Below, one piece after another: positions 1 through 7,318 of a stretch of DNA of 12,924 nt. Position numbers and translations under genes: made by a program. Within the stretch, counting starts at the first letter, position 1; each line of letters begins with the position of its first letter. The stretch is from an uncultured bacterium (lineage in GTDB: Bacteria > Fidelibacterota > Marinisomatia > Marinisomatales > UBA1611). The stretch is taken from NCBI GenBank assembly GCA_938092125.1, contig CALKMQ010000010.1, positions 1-12,924 of the forward strand. The letters run 5' to 3'. The notes beneath the pieces were generated by a model. The model worked only from the letters and a program-made list of their open reading frames with translations, had not been told where the DNA came from and made no database searches.

Positions 1-636
1 TTTAATACAAAAACTACAGTGCCCTTTTTTAAGAATTTTGAGTTCGACTTTGGTATCTTTTATCCGATTATGGTAATTATAGTATTAACTGGCTCATCAA
101 ATTCAGTTAATCTTACTGATGGCTTGGATGGTTTAGCTATCGGCCTACTGGCAATTTGTTTTACTGTGTTTACAGCTATTTCTTATATATCAGGTCGTAT
201 AGATTTTTCGGACTATCTTAATATATTATATCTACCAAGTTCAGGAGAATTAAGTATTTTCTCAAGCGCAGTAGTTGGAGCCTGTCTGGGGTTTTTATGG
301 TTTAATGCCTCGCCTGCCGAGATTTTTATGGGTGATACTGGATCTCTATCACTGGGAGCTGCGCTAGGTACCATGTCGATATTACTTAAAAAAGAGCTAT
401 TACTTTTTATAATTGGCGGCGTGTTTGTGATAGAAACATTATCTGTAATAATACAAGTGTCTTACTTTAGATATACTAAGTATAAACATGGAAAAGGTGA
501 ACGTTTTTTTAAAATGGCTCCCATTCATCACCATTTTGAATTATCTGGTATTCATGAGAGTAAAATTGTAATAAGGTTCTGGATCATTGGTGTCCTACTT
601 GCTCTATTATCATTAGCTACATTCAAGGTTAGGTAA
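1..636 (+). CDS. mraY: Phospho-N-acetylmuramoyl-pentapeptide transferase, 5'-truncated by the window edge
   Basis: MraY transfers phospho-MurNAc-pentapeptide from UDP to undecaprenyl phosphate at the inner membrane, forming lipid I. The reading frame is open from base 1, so the 211 residues seen are the C-terminal part; the family is usually about 360 residues and the first part, with the DDxxK region, lies upstream. The GTG at 19 is in frame but is an internal valine codon, not the start. Visible motifs are NLTDGLDGL (109-132), the catalytic-Asp motif FMGDTGSLSLG (Asp codon at 334-336) and MAPIHHHFE, with the three His codons at 526-534. Several hydrophobic membrane segments are present, and the end (RFWIIG...ATFKVR) is typical of the family. 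Only 2 nt separate its stop from murD, so the two are surely co-transcribed. Identity is certain; only the length is incomplete. Confidence 0.97.
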   Translation, partial: FNTKTTVPFFKNFEFDFGIFYPIMVIIVLTGSSNSVNLTDGLDGLAIGLLAICFTVFTAISYISGRIDFSDYLNILYLPSSGELSIFSSAVVGACLGFLWFNASPAEIFMGDTGSLSLGAALGTMSILLKKELLLFIIGGVFVIETLSVIIQVSYFRYTKYKHGKGERFFKMAPIHHHFELSGIHESKIVIRFWIIGVLLALLSLATFKVR

Positions 637-638
637 GA

Positions 639-1988
639 ATGTCTTTTAACATAGCTAATAAAAGAATTACAGTAATTGGTTTACAAAAAAGTGGCCTCGC
701 TGCAGCGCAATTAGCAGCCATGAATGGTGCAAATGTTTTTGTTAGTGATCTTATTGAAAATGAAATCACCAAAAAGAACTATCAAGAATTAACTAAGAAT
801 AATATCAATTGTGAAATTGGAAAACATACTGATCAAATATTTAAGTCTGACTTGTGGGTTGTTTCACCAGGGGTTCCTAAAAATGTAAAAATTATTAAAA
901 AAGCACAATCTTTAAACATACAAATTATGGGGGAAATTGAATTTGCAAGTATGTTTACTTCATTGCCTATAATTGCCGTTACGGGTTCTAATGGAAAGTC
1001 AACTACTGTTAACATTTTATATAATATGTTAAAAAATAGCAACCATGAACCAATACTAGTTGGAAATATAGGAATTCCGTTTTCAAGCGCTGTAAATGAA
1101 TTAAATCAAAAATTAATCAAAGGAACTATTTTCATCCTTGAAGTCTCTAGCTTCCAATTAGAGTTTATAGATCAGTTTCATCCTTACATCAGTCTTTTTT
1201 TAAATATATCGCCAGATCATTTGGATCGACACAAAAATATGACAGAGTACATTCGTACAAAATTAAGTATGGTGAAAAATATGACTAATGACGATTTTGT
1301 TATTTTTAATGAAGATGATAAAACTTTAAGTACTCATTTTAAAAATTTTATTTTTCAAGCAATTCCCTACGGCTTAAAAGGAAATAACAAATTTTTTAGC
1401 ATTAAAAATTCAATACTATATGATAAAAACAATGAGCCTTTTTTTGAAATCAGAAAAATTCGTCTTAAAGGCCAACATAATTTATCTAATCTTATTGCTT
1501 CAGCAATAATAGCAAAAATATTAAATATTGATGAGAGCTTAATTAAAAATACCATGAAAAATTTTGAAGGTATTAATCATAGACTTGAATTTGTTCGAAA
1601 ATTTAGTGATGTGATTTATATTAATGATTCCAAAGCAACAAACCTGTCTTCGGTTATTGCTGCACTAAATAGTTTTGAAAGCCCTATAATTCTCCTATTA
1701 GGAGGTAAAAACAAAGATTCAAATTTTCGGCAACTTCTTCCACATACTAAACGTCATGTAAAGCATATAGTATCATTTGGAGAAGCCGGGGGGGAGATTG
1801 CTACCGCATTAGGGGATGCGGTAAGACTCAAGAAAACGAGTAGTCTTAGCCAAGCGGTGGCGTCTGCCCATAAAGTAGCCAGCCCTGGTGATATTGTTTT
1901 AATGTCACCGGGCTGTGCTAGCTTCGATCAGTTCAAGAACTTTGAACATCGCGGAACCAAGTTTAAAGAGCTAGTAAATAGGTTGTAG
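639..1988 (+). CDS. murD: UDP-N-acetylmuramoyl-L-alanine--D-glutamate ligase
   Basis: Cytoplasmic ATP-dependent Mur ligase that adds D-glutamate to UDP-MurNAc-L-Ala. At 449 residues it has the usual family length and all three domains: an N-terminal UDP-binding fold (ITVIGLQKSGLAAAQLA), a central ATPase with P-loop TGSNGKST (115-122) and SPDHLDRH (about 191-198), and a C-terminal domain with GINHRLEFV (311-319), NDSKATN (329-335), LLLGGKNKD and SPGCASFDQFKNFEHRG (423 on). The ATG is 2 nt after the mraY stop, and an AGG 5 nt upstream (631-633) may serve as the ribosome site. Base composition is uneven: 1321-1460 is about 21% GC by hand count, while 1781-1920 is about 53% and contains a run of seven G and a perfect hairpin. 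The reading frame stays intact across this stretch and the protein motifs look normal. Confidence 0.98.
   Translation: MSFNIANKRITVIGLQKSGLAAAQLAAMNGANVFVSDLIENEITKKNYQELTKNNINCEIGKHTDQIFKSDLWVVSPGVPKNVKIIKKAQSLNIQIMGEIEFASMFTSLPIIAVTGSNGKSTTVNILYNMLKNSNHEPILVGNIGIPFSSAVNELNQKLIKGTIFILEVSSFQLEFIDQFHPYISLFLNISPDHLDRHKNMTEYIRTKLSMVKNMTNDDFVIFNEDDKTLSTHFKNFIFQAIPYGLKGNNKFFSIKNSILYDKNNEPFFEIRKIRLKGQHNLSNLIASAIIAKILNIDESLIKNTMKNFEGINHRLEFVRKFSDVIYINDSKATNLSSVIAALNSFESPIILLLGGKNKDSNFRQLLPHTKRHVKHIVSFGEAGGEIATALGDAVRLKKTSSLSQAVASAHKVASPGDIVLMSPGCASFDQFKNFEHRGTKFKELVNRL
1788..1823 (+). other. Seven-G run followed by a perfect 8-bp hairpin inside murD
   Basis: Seven consecutive G (1788-1794) encode Gly-Gly and the first base of the next Glu codon. 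An 8-bp perfect inverted repeat starts 7 nt after the run: taccgcat (1802-1809), six-base loop tagggg, atgcggta (1816-1823). The frame is intact. I cannot tell from sequence alone whether the RNA fold has a role. A codon-driven coincidence is the simplest explanation. Confidence 0.4.
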
Positions 1989-1996
1989 TTAATTAA

Positions 1997-3148
1997 ATGA
2001 GACTTAATATATCAATTCAACAATATGATAAGCCTTTGCTTTTCGTTTGCCTTTTTTTATGCGCATTCGGAACAATTATGCTGTACAGTGCAAGTTGGAA
2101 TGAATCATTTATGCGTTCAGGTGGTGCTACAGATTCATTATTCTTAAGAGGTCATTTGATACGAATGGCCTTAGGCTTTTGTTGCATGTTTGTTTTTTTA
2201 TTAATCGATTATCGTAGTTTAAAGCTAATAGCTCCATATTTATTAATATTCTCCCTCCTACTCCTAATGAGTACCAAAGGCTATCATCTTATAATTGGTA
2301 ATACAAAACCTGCTCGATGGTTAAGTATTGGTTCATTCTCTGTTCAGACATCTGATATAGCTAGATTATCACTAATAATTTTTTTAGCATACTATTTAGA
2401 TCAATTAAAGTTACAAGTTAAAAACTTTAGATCAGGATTTTTGCCTTGTATTTCCGTTATTGCACTAATGATGACATTAATTGTTGTTCAGCCTGACTTT
2501 AGCACAGCTTTAATAATCGGTTCAATTGGTGTAATTATTTTATTTATCGCTGGTGCAAAAATAAAGCACATTGTTTTTTCAACTTTAATAGGGTTTATAA
2601 TGAGTATCCCCATTGTTTATTTTAAACCTTACAGATTAGCTAGAATTCTTTCCTTTTTTGACAAAACTGATATTAGCGAAAATGGATACCAAGCTCACCA
2701 GGCATTGCTTAGTTTAGGTAATGGAGGTTTATTTGGCGTAGGCTTAGGTAATAGTGTCGAAAAAAACCACCTACTCCCTACACCACACACAGATTTTATT
2801 TTTTCAATAATCGGAGAGGAATTAGGCTTATTTAGAGGGACGCTACCACTTTTAATAATATTTTTGTATATTTTTTATAGAGGCATAAAAATATCCCAAA
2901 AATGCACTGACCCTTTTGGAATACTATTGGCAACTGGAATTAGTATAAATATAGTTCTATATGCTTTTGTAAATGCTTCAGTTGCAACCGGTCTTTTTCC
3001 TGTTACAGGATTACCAATGCCCATGATTAGTTATGGTGGATCTGGATTATTAATAAATATGGCAATGATTGGAATATTATTAAATATAAGCCAAGCAAAA
3101 AGAAGTATAAGCGGCGGGCTAAGTTGGAGGAATTTCAATTTTGAATAA
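1997..3148 (+). CDS. ftsW: Septal peptidoglycan glycosyltransferase, SEDS family
   Basis: FtsW is the integral-membrane SEDS polymerase that links lipid II into glycan at the division septum, working with the class B penicillin-binding protein FtsI. The 383 residues form about ten hydrophobic segments, the family norm. Diagnostic motifs are VVQPDFSTAL, GNGGLFGVGLGNS, and PTPHTDFIFSIIGEELG, where Asp266 matches the catalytic Asp of the large periplasmic loop (Asp297 in E. coli FtsW). The end has GLPMPMISYGGSGLL. A place between murD and murG favours FtsW over its paralogue RodA. The usual QPSE motif after the ARWL segment reads QTSD here, a conservative but notable change. The ATG lies 8 nt after murD with no clear Shine-Dalgarno, so it may depend on translation of murD. 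Its last 8 nt overlap murG. Confidence 0.96.
   Translation: MRLNISIQQYDKPLLFVCLFLCAFGTIMLYSASWNESFMRSGGATDSLFLRGHLIRMALGFCCMFVFLLIDYRSLKLIAPYLLIFSLLLLMSTKGYHLIIGNTKPARWLSIGSFSVQTSDIARLSLIIFLAYYLDQLKLQVKNFRSGFLPCISVIALMMTLIVVQPDFSTALIIGSIGVIILFIAGAKIKHIVFSTLIGFIMSIPIVYFKPYRLARILSFFDKTDISENGYQAHQALLSLGNGGLFGVGLGNSVEKNHLLPTPHTDFIFSIIGEELGLFRGTLPLLIIFLYIFYRGIKISQKCTDPFGILLATGISINIVLYAFVNASVATGLFPVTGLPMPMISYGGSGLLINMAMIGILLNISQAKRSISGGLSWRNFNFE
3126..3130 (+). promoter_or_regulatory. Shine-Dalgarno sequence of murG, inside ftsW
   Basis: GGAGG lies 10 nt before the TTG at 3141, within the last codons of ftsW. It supports TTG as the real murG start, because no ATG or GTG is placed to give the conserved N-terminus. 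Confidence 0.75.
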
Positions 3149-4247
3149 AACTAGGATAATTATAGCTGGTGGAGGAACCGGGGGACACTTATTCCCCGCA
3201 ATAGCAATTGGAGAAGAAATAAAAGAACGTATACCTAATGCTGAGATACATTTTATAGGTTCAACATTTGGTTTAGAATCAAAAGTGTTCCCAGTGAAAG
3301 ATTTAATACACACATTGCTACCCATAAGAGGACTACAGAGAAGTGTAAATATTCGAAATATTTTAAAAAATTTATTTCTTCCATTTAGAATTATTAGATG
3401 CTTAATAAAAGTAAGTTCCATTTATAAAGATTTCAATCCCGGATTAGTTATTGGAACTGGTGGATATGCTAGCGCCGTACCATTATTTATTGCCGTGACA
3501 CAAAATCCTAAAATCCCAATTATTTTACAAGAACAAAACTCTTTCCCCGGATTAACAACAAGATGGTTCGCCAAGAAAGCAAGCTTAATTTGTTCAGCTT
3601 TTAATGTTTTTGATGATGTTTCTAACAATGAAGTCATTTTAACAGGCAATCCAATTAGAAGTACTATTTTAAATGGTAAAAAAAATTTAGCAATAAAAGA
3701 TTTTAATCTATCAGAAAATAGAAAAACTCTTTTCATTTTTGGTGGAAGTCAAGGGTCAAGGTTTTTGAATAAATCATTATTAAAGATTATTAGGAAAATC
3801 AACTTTAAAAACATCCAAATAATATGGCAAACAGGCGATAAAGATTTTCGAAAGTATAAATCTTTGATAAACAAAAACTTAAAAATAGTTCCATTTATTA
3901 ACGATATGGCAAGTGCTTACGCACTTTCTGACTTAGTCGTTTGCAGAAGCGGTGCACTTACATTATCTGAACTAACAGCATGTGGAAAACCCAGTATTTT
4001 AATTCCTTTCGCAGGTGCAGCTGGAAACCATCAACTTAAAAATGCAATAGCATTGAAAAAAAATAAGGCTGCTGTAATAATTGAAGAAAAAGATTTGAGT
4101 ACTCAAATATTATTATCAAACATAAATAATCTTATCAACAATGATGCAACATTAAAAAAAATGTCAAAAGCTTCTAAAAATCTAGGAAATCCTCATGCTA
4201 CTAAAACAATAGTAGATAGTCTATTTGAAAGGAATTATTTTGTTTAA
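3141..4247 (+). CDS. murG: UDP-GlcNAc:lipid I N-acetylglucosaminyltransferase
   Basis: MurG is a peripheral inner-membrane GT-B glycosyltransferase (GT28) that converts lipid I into lipid II. The 368-residue length fits the family. In order it shows the glycine-rich loop GGGTGGH (10-16), GTGGYAS (105-111), the acceptor-side motif QEQNSFPG (about 130-137), the second glycine loop GGSQGS (201-206) and the UDP-GlcNAc site CRSGALTLSEL (268-278, with Glu277), followed by FAGAAGNHQLKNA. The start is TTG at 3141, overlapping the last 8 nt of ftsW and served by GGAGG at 3126-3130. Starting there gives MNKTRIIIAGGGTGG, the standard N-terminus. Its own end overlaps murC by the same 8 nt, which suggests coupled translation of ftsW, murG and murC. 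Confidence 0.97.
   Translation: MNKTRIIIAGGGTGGHLFPAIAIGEEIKERIPNAEIHFIGSTFGLESKVFPVKDLIHTLLPIRGLQRSVNIRNILKNLFLPFRIIRCLIKVSSIYKDFNPGLVIGTGGYASAVPLFIAVTQNPKIPIILQEQNSFPGLTTRWFAKKASLICSAFNVFDDVSNNEVILTGNPIRSTILNGKKNLAIKDFNLSENRKTLFIFGGSQGSRFLNKSLLKIIRKINFKNIQIIWQTGDKDFRKYKSLINKNLKIVPFINDMASAYALSDLVVCRSGALTLSELTACGKPSILIPFAGAAGNHQLKNAIALKKNKAAVIIEEKDLSTQILLSNINNLINNDATLKKMSKASKNLGNPHATKTIVDSLFERNYFV
4228..4233 (+). promoter_or_regulatory. Shine-Dalgarno sequence that decides the murC start
   Basis: AAAGGA within the 3' end of murG lies 6 nt before TTG 4240. This is good spacing for that start, whereas the other in-frame TTG at 4225 sits just upstream of this motif and has no ribosome site of its own. 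Confidence 0.7.
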
Positions 4248-5631
4248 AAAAGCAAAAAGAATCCATTTCGTTGGAATTGGTGGAATTGGTATGAGCGGCA
4301 TAGCAGAATTATTGCTGAACCTGAATTTTCATATTACAGGCTCTGATATACGTCAATCACAAAATGTAAAAAGGCTTGAATCTAGAGGAATTAGTATATC
4401 GATAAGCCACAACGCTGATAATGTTAAAAATACTGATGTAGTTGTTTATTCAAGCGCTGTAAAACAAAATAATCCTGAATTGATTACTGCACAGAAAAGA
4501 AACATTCCGGTAATTAGAAGAGCTGAAATGCTTGCAGAATTAATAAGTTTAAAACAAACAAGTATCGCTGTAGGTGGAACACACGGCAAAACAACAACTA
4601 GTTCAATGATTGGAACGATGCTTGAAGAAGCTGGATATGATCCTACTTTAGTCGTTGGTGGTCTAGTAAGCAATCTTAATAGTAATGTAAAACTAGGATC
4701 TGGTGATGTAATTATTGTTGAAGCCGATGAATATGATCGTAGCTTTCTAGCTTTAAACCCGACTATCGCAGTGGTGACAAATTTAGAATTAGAGCATACA
4801 GATTGTTACTCTAATTTTGAAGATTTAGAAACGGCTTTTTTACAATATTGTAATTCAGTTCCTTTTTATGGAGAGGTTATTTTATGTGCTGATTCACCAT
4901 CATTAATGAAAATCTCAAAAAATATCAAGAAGCCAATAGTAACCTATGGTACTTCACCCCTTGCGGACTTTAGAGCAGTGGACATCAAATACAAAGAGGG
5001 AAAAAGCTTTTACAATTTAGTACACAACGAAAAAGATTTTGGACAGATCATAATTAATGCACCAGGAAATCACAATGTATTAAACTCATTGTCAGCAATT
5101 GCTCTTGGATTAGAACTAAATATTCATTTCGACAAACTAAAAAGTGGTATAAAAAATTACAAAGGTGTCAGGAGGCGATTTGATATAAAAGAAAATAATA
5201 GCGGCATCATGGTTGTTGATGACTACGCTCATCACCCAACAGAAGTAAACGCTACTATTTCAGCTGCTAAAGCAGGTTGGAGAAAAGAGATTGTATCAGT
5301 CTTTCAACCACACTTATTTACAAGGACCAGAGATTTTTACAAAGAGTTTGCGGAATCTTTATTTCAATCAGATTACATAATAATTACTGATATATACCCT
5401 GCTAGAGAAGAGCCAATTAAAGAAATTAGCTCTCAACTAATTGTTAAAGAACTAAAGCGATTAGGTCATCAAAACATAATTTATATTGATAGCCTGACTG
5501 AATTGAATAATACACTTGATAATCTTGGACTAGATAATCATATGGTAATAACGATGGGTGCCGGAGATATTTGGAGATTTAATAACAATTACAACGACCA
5601 TCTTATCAAAAAACACCGAGCGACTAAATAA
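4240..5631 (+). CDS. murC: UDP-N-acetylmuramate--L-alanine ligase
   Basis: First Mur ligase of the pathway; it adds L-Ala to UDP-MurNAc using ATP in the cytoplasm. The 463 residues carry the N-terminal HFVGIGGIGMSGIAELL, P-loop GGTHGKTTT (112-120), VEADEYDRSFL, NLELEHTD, the C-terminal-domain motifs GVRRRFD and VVDDYAHHPTEV, then VFQPHLFTRTRDF and MGAGDI near the end. I chose TTG 4240 over an in-frame TTG at 4225 because AAAGGA lies 6 nt upstream, it yields the typical MFKKAKRIHFVGIGG N-terminus, and it recreates the 8-nt overlap seen at the ftsW/murG junction. The stop shares one base with the murB start (TAATG), a classic coupling junction. The product of this enzyme is the substrate of MurD, and its own substrate comes from MurB, encoded next door. 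Confidence 0.97.
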   Translation: MFKKAKRIHFVGIGGIGMSGIAELLLNLNFHITGSDIRQSQNVKRLESRGISISISHNADNVKNTDVVVYSSAVKQNNPELITAQKRNIPVIRRAEMLAELISLKQTSIAVGGTHGKTTTSSMIGTMLEEAGYDPTLVVGGLVSNLNSNVKLGSGDVIIVEADEYDRSFLALNPTIAVVTNLELEHTDCYSNFEDLETAFLQYCNSVPFYGEVILCADSPSLMKISKNIKKPIVTYGTSPLADFRAVDIKYKEGKSFYNLVHNEKDFGQIIINAPGNHNVLNSLSAIALGLELNIHFDKLKSGIKNYKGVRRRFDIKENNSGIMVVDDYAHHPTEVNATISAAKAGWRKEIVSVFQPHLFTRTRDFYKEFAESLFQSDYIIITDIYPAREEPIKEISSQLIVKELKRLGHQNIIYIDSLTELNNTLDNLGLDNHMVITMGAGDIWRFNNNYNDHLIKKHRATK

Positions 5632-6554
5632 TGAACTTAAATAAATTAAAAGCTCAATTTGATTGCGACATATTAATTAACGAAAGAATGTCAAATCACA
5701 CTTCTTACGGCATTGGTGGGTCAGTTTTAGCATACATAAGACCAAATAATAAAAATGACCTTATTAAAATAATAAAGACGATGAATGAAAAAAGTCATAA
5801 GACGTATTATTTAGGTTCTGGATCTAATTTGCTAGTAAACGATAAAAATATAAATGCTTTTGTCATTACAACTGCCAGAGCAATAAAAAACTTAAAAATT
5901 ACAAATAATATAATATATGCAGATTCAGGAGTGATGCTTGGAAAGCTTGTGAAAGAGTCAATGAAATATCAGTTAACTGGTTTAGAAAGCCTTGCAGGTG
6001 TACCTGGTACTCTTGGAGGAGCCTTAAAAATGAACGCGGGTGCTTGGGGCTCCGAAATTTCAAATTATTTAACTTCAGTAGAAATTGTTGATATCAATGG
6101 AAATGTTAAGACACTAAAACCAACAGATTTAAATTTTGAATATAGAAACTCATCTTTCAGCTCTAAAGACTTTATTCTCTCAGCACAATTCAAGTTAGAA
6201 TCGTCAAGCGAAGAAAACATAAAAATTAAAAAAACAAAAGCAAGTGAAGGACGCAAAAAAACACAACCACTTAAATATAGATCGGCTGGGAGCGTTTTTA
6301 AAAATCCTTGCTCGAATTTAGCTGCAGGTTTCCTTATAGAAAAATCAGGTTTAAAAGGAACCAAGTATGGTGATGCAGAGATATCAACTCATCATGCAAA
6401 TTTCTTTATAAATCATGGGAATGCTAAAGCTAGTGATGTTGCATTCCTAATCAGGCTAACCAGAAAAACAGTTTATGAAAGATATGGAATAATGCTAGAT
6501 CTCGAATTAAGAACAATTGGTTTTAAAAATAACAACTTATTTCCAAATGCCTAA
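5631..6554 (+). CDS. murB: UDP-N-acetylenolpyruvoylglucosamine reductase
   Basis: FAD- and NADPH-dependent reductase that turns UDP-GlcNAc-enolpyruvate into UDP-MurNAc. At 307 residues, with the segment KKTQPLKYRSAGSVFKNP, it looks like the shorter type II MurB rather than the 342-residue E. coli type I. Visible features are TSYGIGG and LGSGSNLLVND in the FAD-binding half, GLESLAGVPGTLGGALKMNAGAWG, the active-site Arg172 in FEYRNSSF, the catalytic Ser221 in SAGSVFKNP, and Glu292 near the C-terminus as the likely second acid. It starts at an ATG overlapping the murC stop by one base and ends overlapping ftsQ by 8 nt. In many dcw clusters ddl follows murB or murC; here ftsQ follows directly. 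Confidence 0.96.
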   Translation: MNLNKLKAQFDCDILINERMSNHTSYGIGGSVLAYIRPNNKNDLIKIIKTMNEKSHKTYYLGSGSNLLVNDKNINAFVITTARAIKNLKITNNIIYADSGVMLGKLVKESMKYQLTGLESLAGVPGTLGGALKMNAGAWGSEISNYLTSVEIVDINGNVKTLKPTDLNFEYRNSSFSSKDFILSAQFKLESSSEENIKIKKTKASEGRKKTQPLKYRSAGSVFKNPCSNLAAGFLIEKSGLKGTKYGDAEISTHHANFFINHGNAKASDVAFLIRLTRKTVYERYGIMLDLELRTIGFKNNNLFPNA

Positions 6555-7311
6555 AAAAAATATAAACAAAAACTATTTTATCATTGTCTCAAAATTCATA
6601 ATAATTAGTTCATCGATGGCCTTAATTATATGGATGTCAATATTGTGGGAGAATTCTAAAAAACCTTTCTATGAATCTTCAATTATTGTAAATGGCGCAA
6701 GTGCCATAAATGATACTACCTACCTATCCTATATAAATCAAATGACAGGACAACGAGTGAATGATTTATCTAAAAAGAGGTTAATAAATGCACTCGTAAC
6801 TCACCCATTTGTTCATGTGGCGAGAGTAAGCAATCGCTATCCAAGCAAACTAATTATAGATATAAAAGAACGAAAGCCTTTCGCTCTTCTAAATAAAGAC
6901 CCATTGGTAATTTTAGATCAAAACTGTTATGTACTTCCAGATATCAATAATCTGGAAAAATATGATATTCCTGTATTATCGAAGTTTAATAAGGACAATA
7001 AACTTTATCCACATGGCGAAAAGTCATTATCTATTAAAGTTCAAAAAACTATATCATGGTTGAGTTCTCTTTATGATAAATATCCAAATTTTTATTATGA
7101 TATTTCTGAGATCTTATTAGAAAATGGAGATGAAATAGTGATTATTCTAAATGAAAACCCAACAAAAATATTTTTAGGTAATTCCAATACATTAAAGAAG
7201 ATTGCAATTTTAAAAAAATTTGAAGAAACAATTCTTAATATAAAGAAAATCACTGATTATGCATACCTTGATATAAGGTACAACAATCAAGTCATAGCAA
7301 AAGAGTTTTAA
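6547..7311 (+). CDS. ftsQ: Cell division protein FtsQ/DivIB
   Basis: Bitopic inner-membrane divisome protein that bridges early and late division proteins. The sequence is divergent, as is normal for this family, so the call rests on layout plus position before ftsA. Residues 1-10 are basic and cytoplasmic, about 11-33 form one membrane helix, about 42-111 look like a POTRA domain (ending VARVSNRYPSKLIIDIKERKP), then a beta-rich FtsQ domain ends with AYLDIRYNNQVIAKEF, which matches the usual YxDLRY..xxVAVK ending. The start at ATG 6547 overlaps murB by 8 nt. An in-frame TTG at 6517 would add ten residues but has no supporting ribosome site. No Shine-Dalgarno is evident for the ATG either, so re-initiation after murB is plausible. 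Length with this start is 254 residues. Confidence 0.9.
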   Translation: MPKKNINKNYFIIVSKFIIISSSMALIIWMSILWENSKKPFYESSIIVNGASAINDTTYLSYINQMTGQRVNDLSKKRLINALVTHPFVHVARVSNRYPSKLIIDIKERKPFALLNKDPLVILDQNCYVLPDINNLEKYDIPVLSKFNKDNKLYPHGEKSLSIKVQKTISWLSSLYDKYPNFYYDISEILLENGDEIVIILNENPTKIFLGNSNTLKKIAILKKFEETILNIKKITDYAYLDIRYNNQVIAKEF

Positions 7312-7318
7312 CAAAAAA

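Noticed and set aside
19..21. GTG at 19 as the start of the first gene
   Set aside because: The frame is open to base 1 and the residues upstream (FNTKTT) continue the MraY sequence, so this is an internal valine in a truncated gene.
3119..3736. Reverse-strand open frames opposite murG (3119-3421 and 3422-3736)
   Set aside because: They lie antisense to a fully conserved gene, show no recognisable domain or ribosome site, and mirror the codon pattern of murG.
4225..4239. Upstream TTG at 4225 as the murC start
   Set aside because: It overlaps the AAAGGA ribosome site itself and adds five residues not typical of MurC. TTG 4240 has correct spacing and the standard MFKKAKRIHFVGIGG N-terminus.
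4270..4300. Short direct repeat of ggaattggt at the start of murC
   Set aside because: It simply encodes the GIGGIG nucleotide-binding motif and is explained by protein conservation.
6517..6546. TTG at 6517 as the ftsQ start
   Set aside because: It lies well inside murB with no ribosome site. ATG 6547 gives a normal short basic N-terminus before the membrane helix and the same 8-nt overlap seen at two other junctions.
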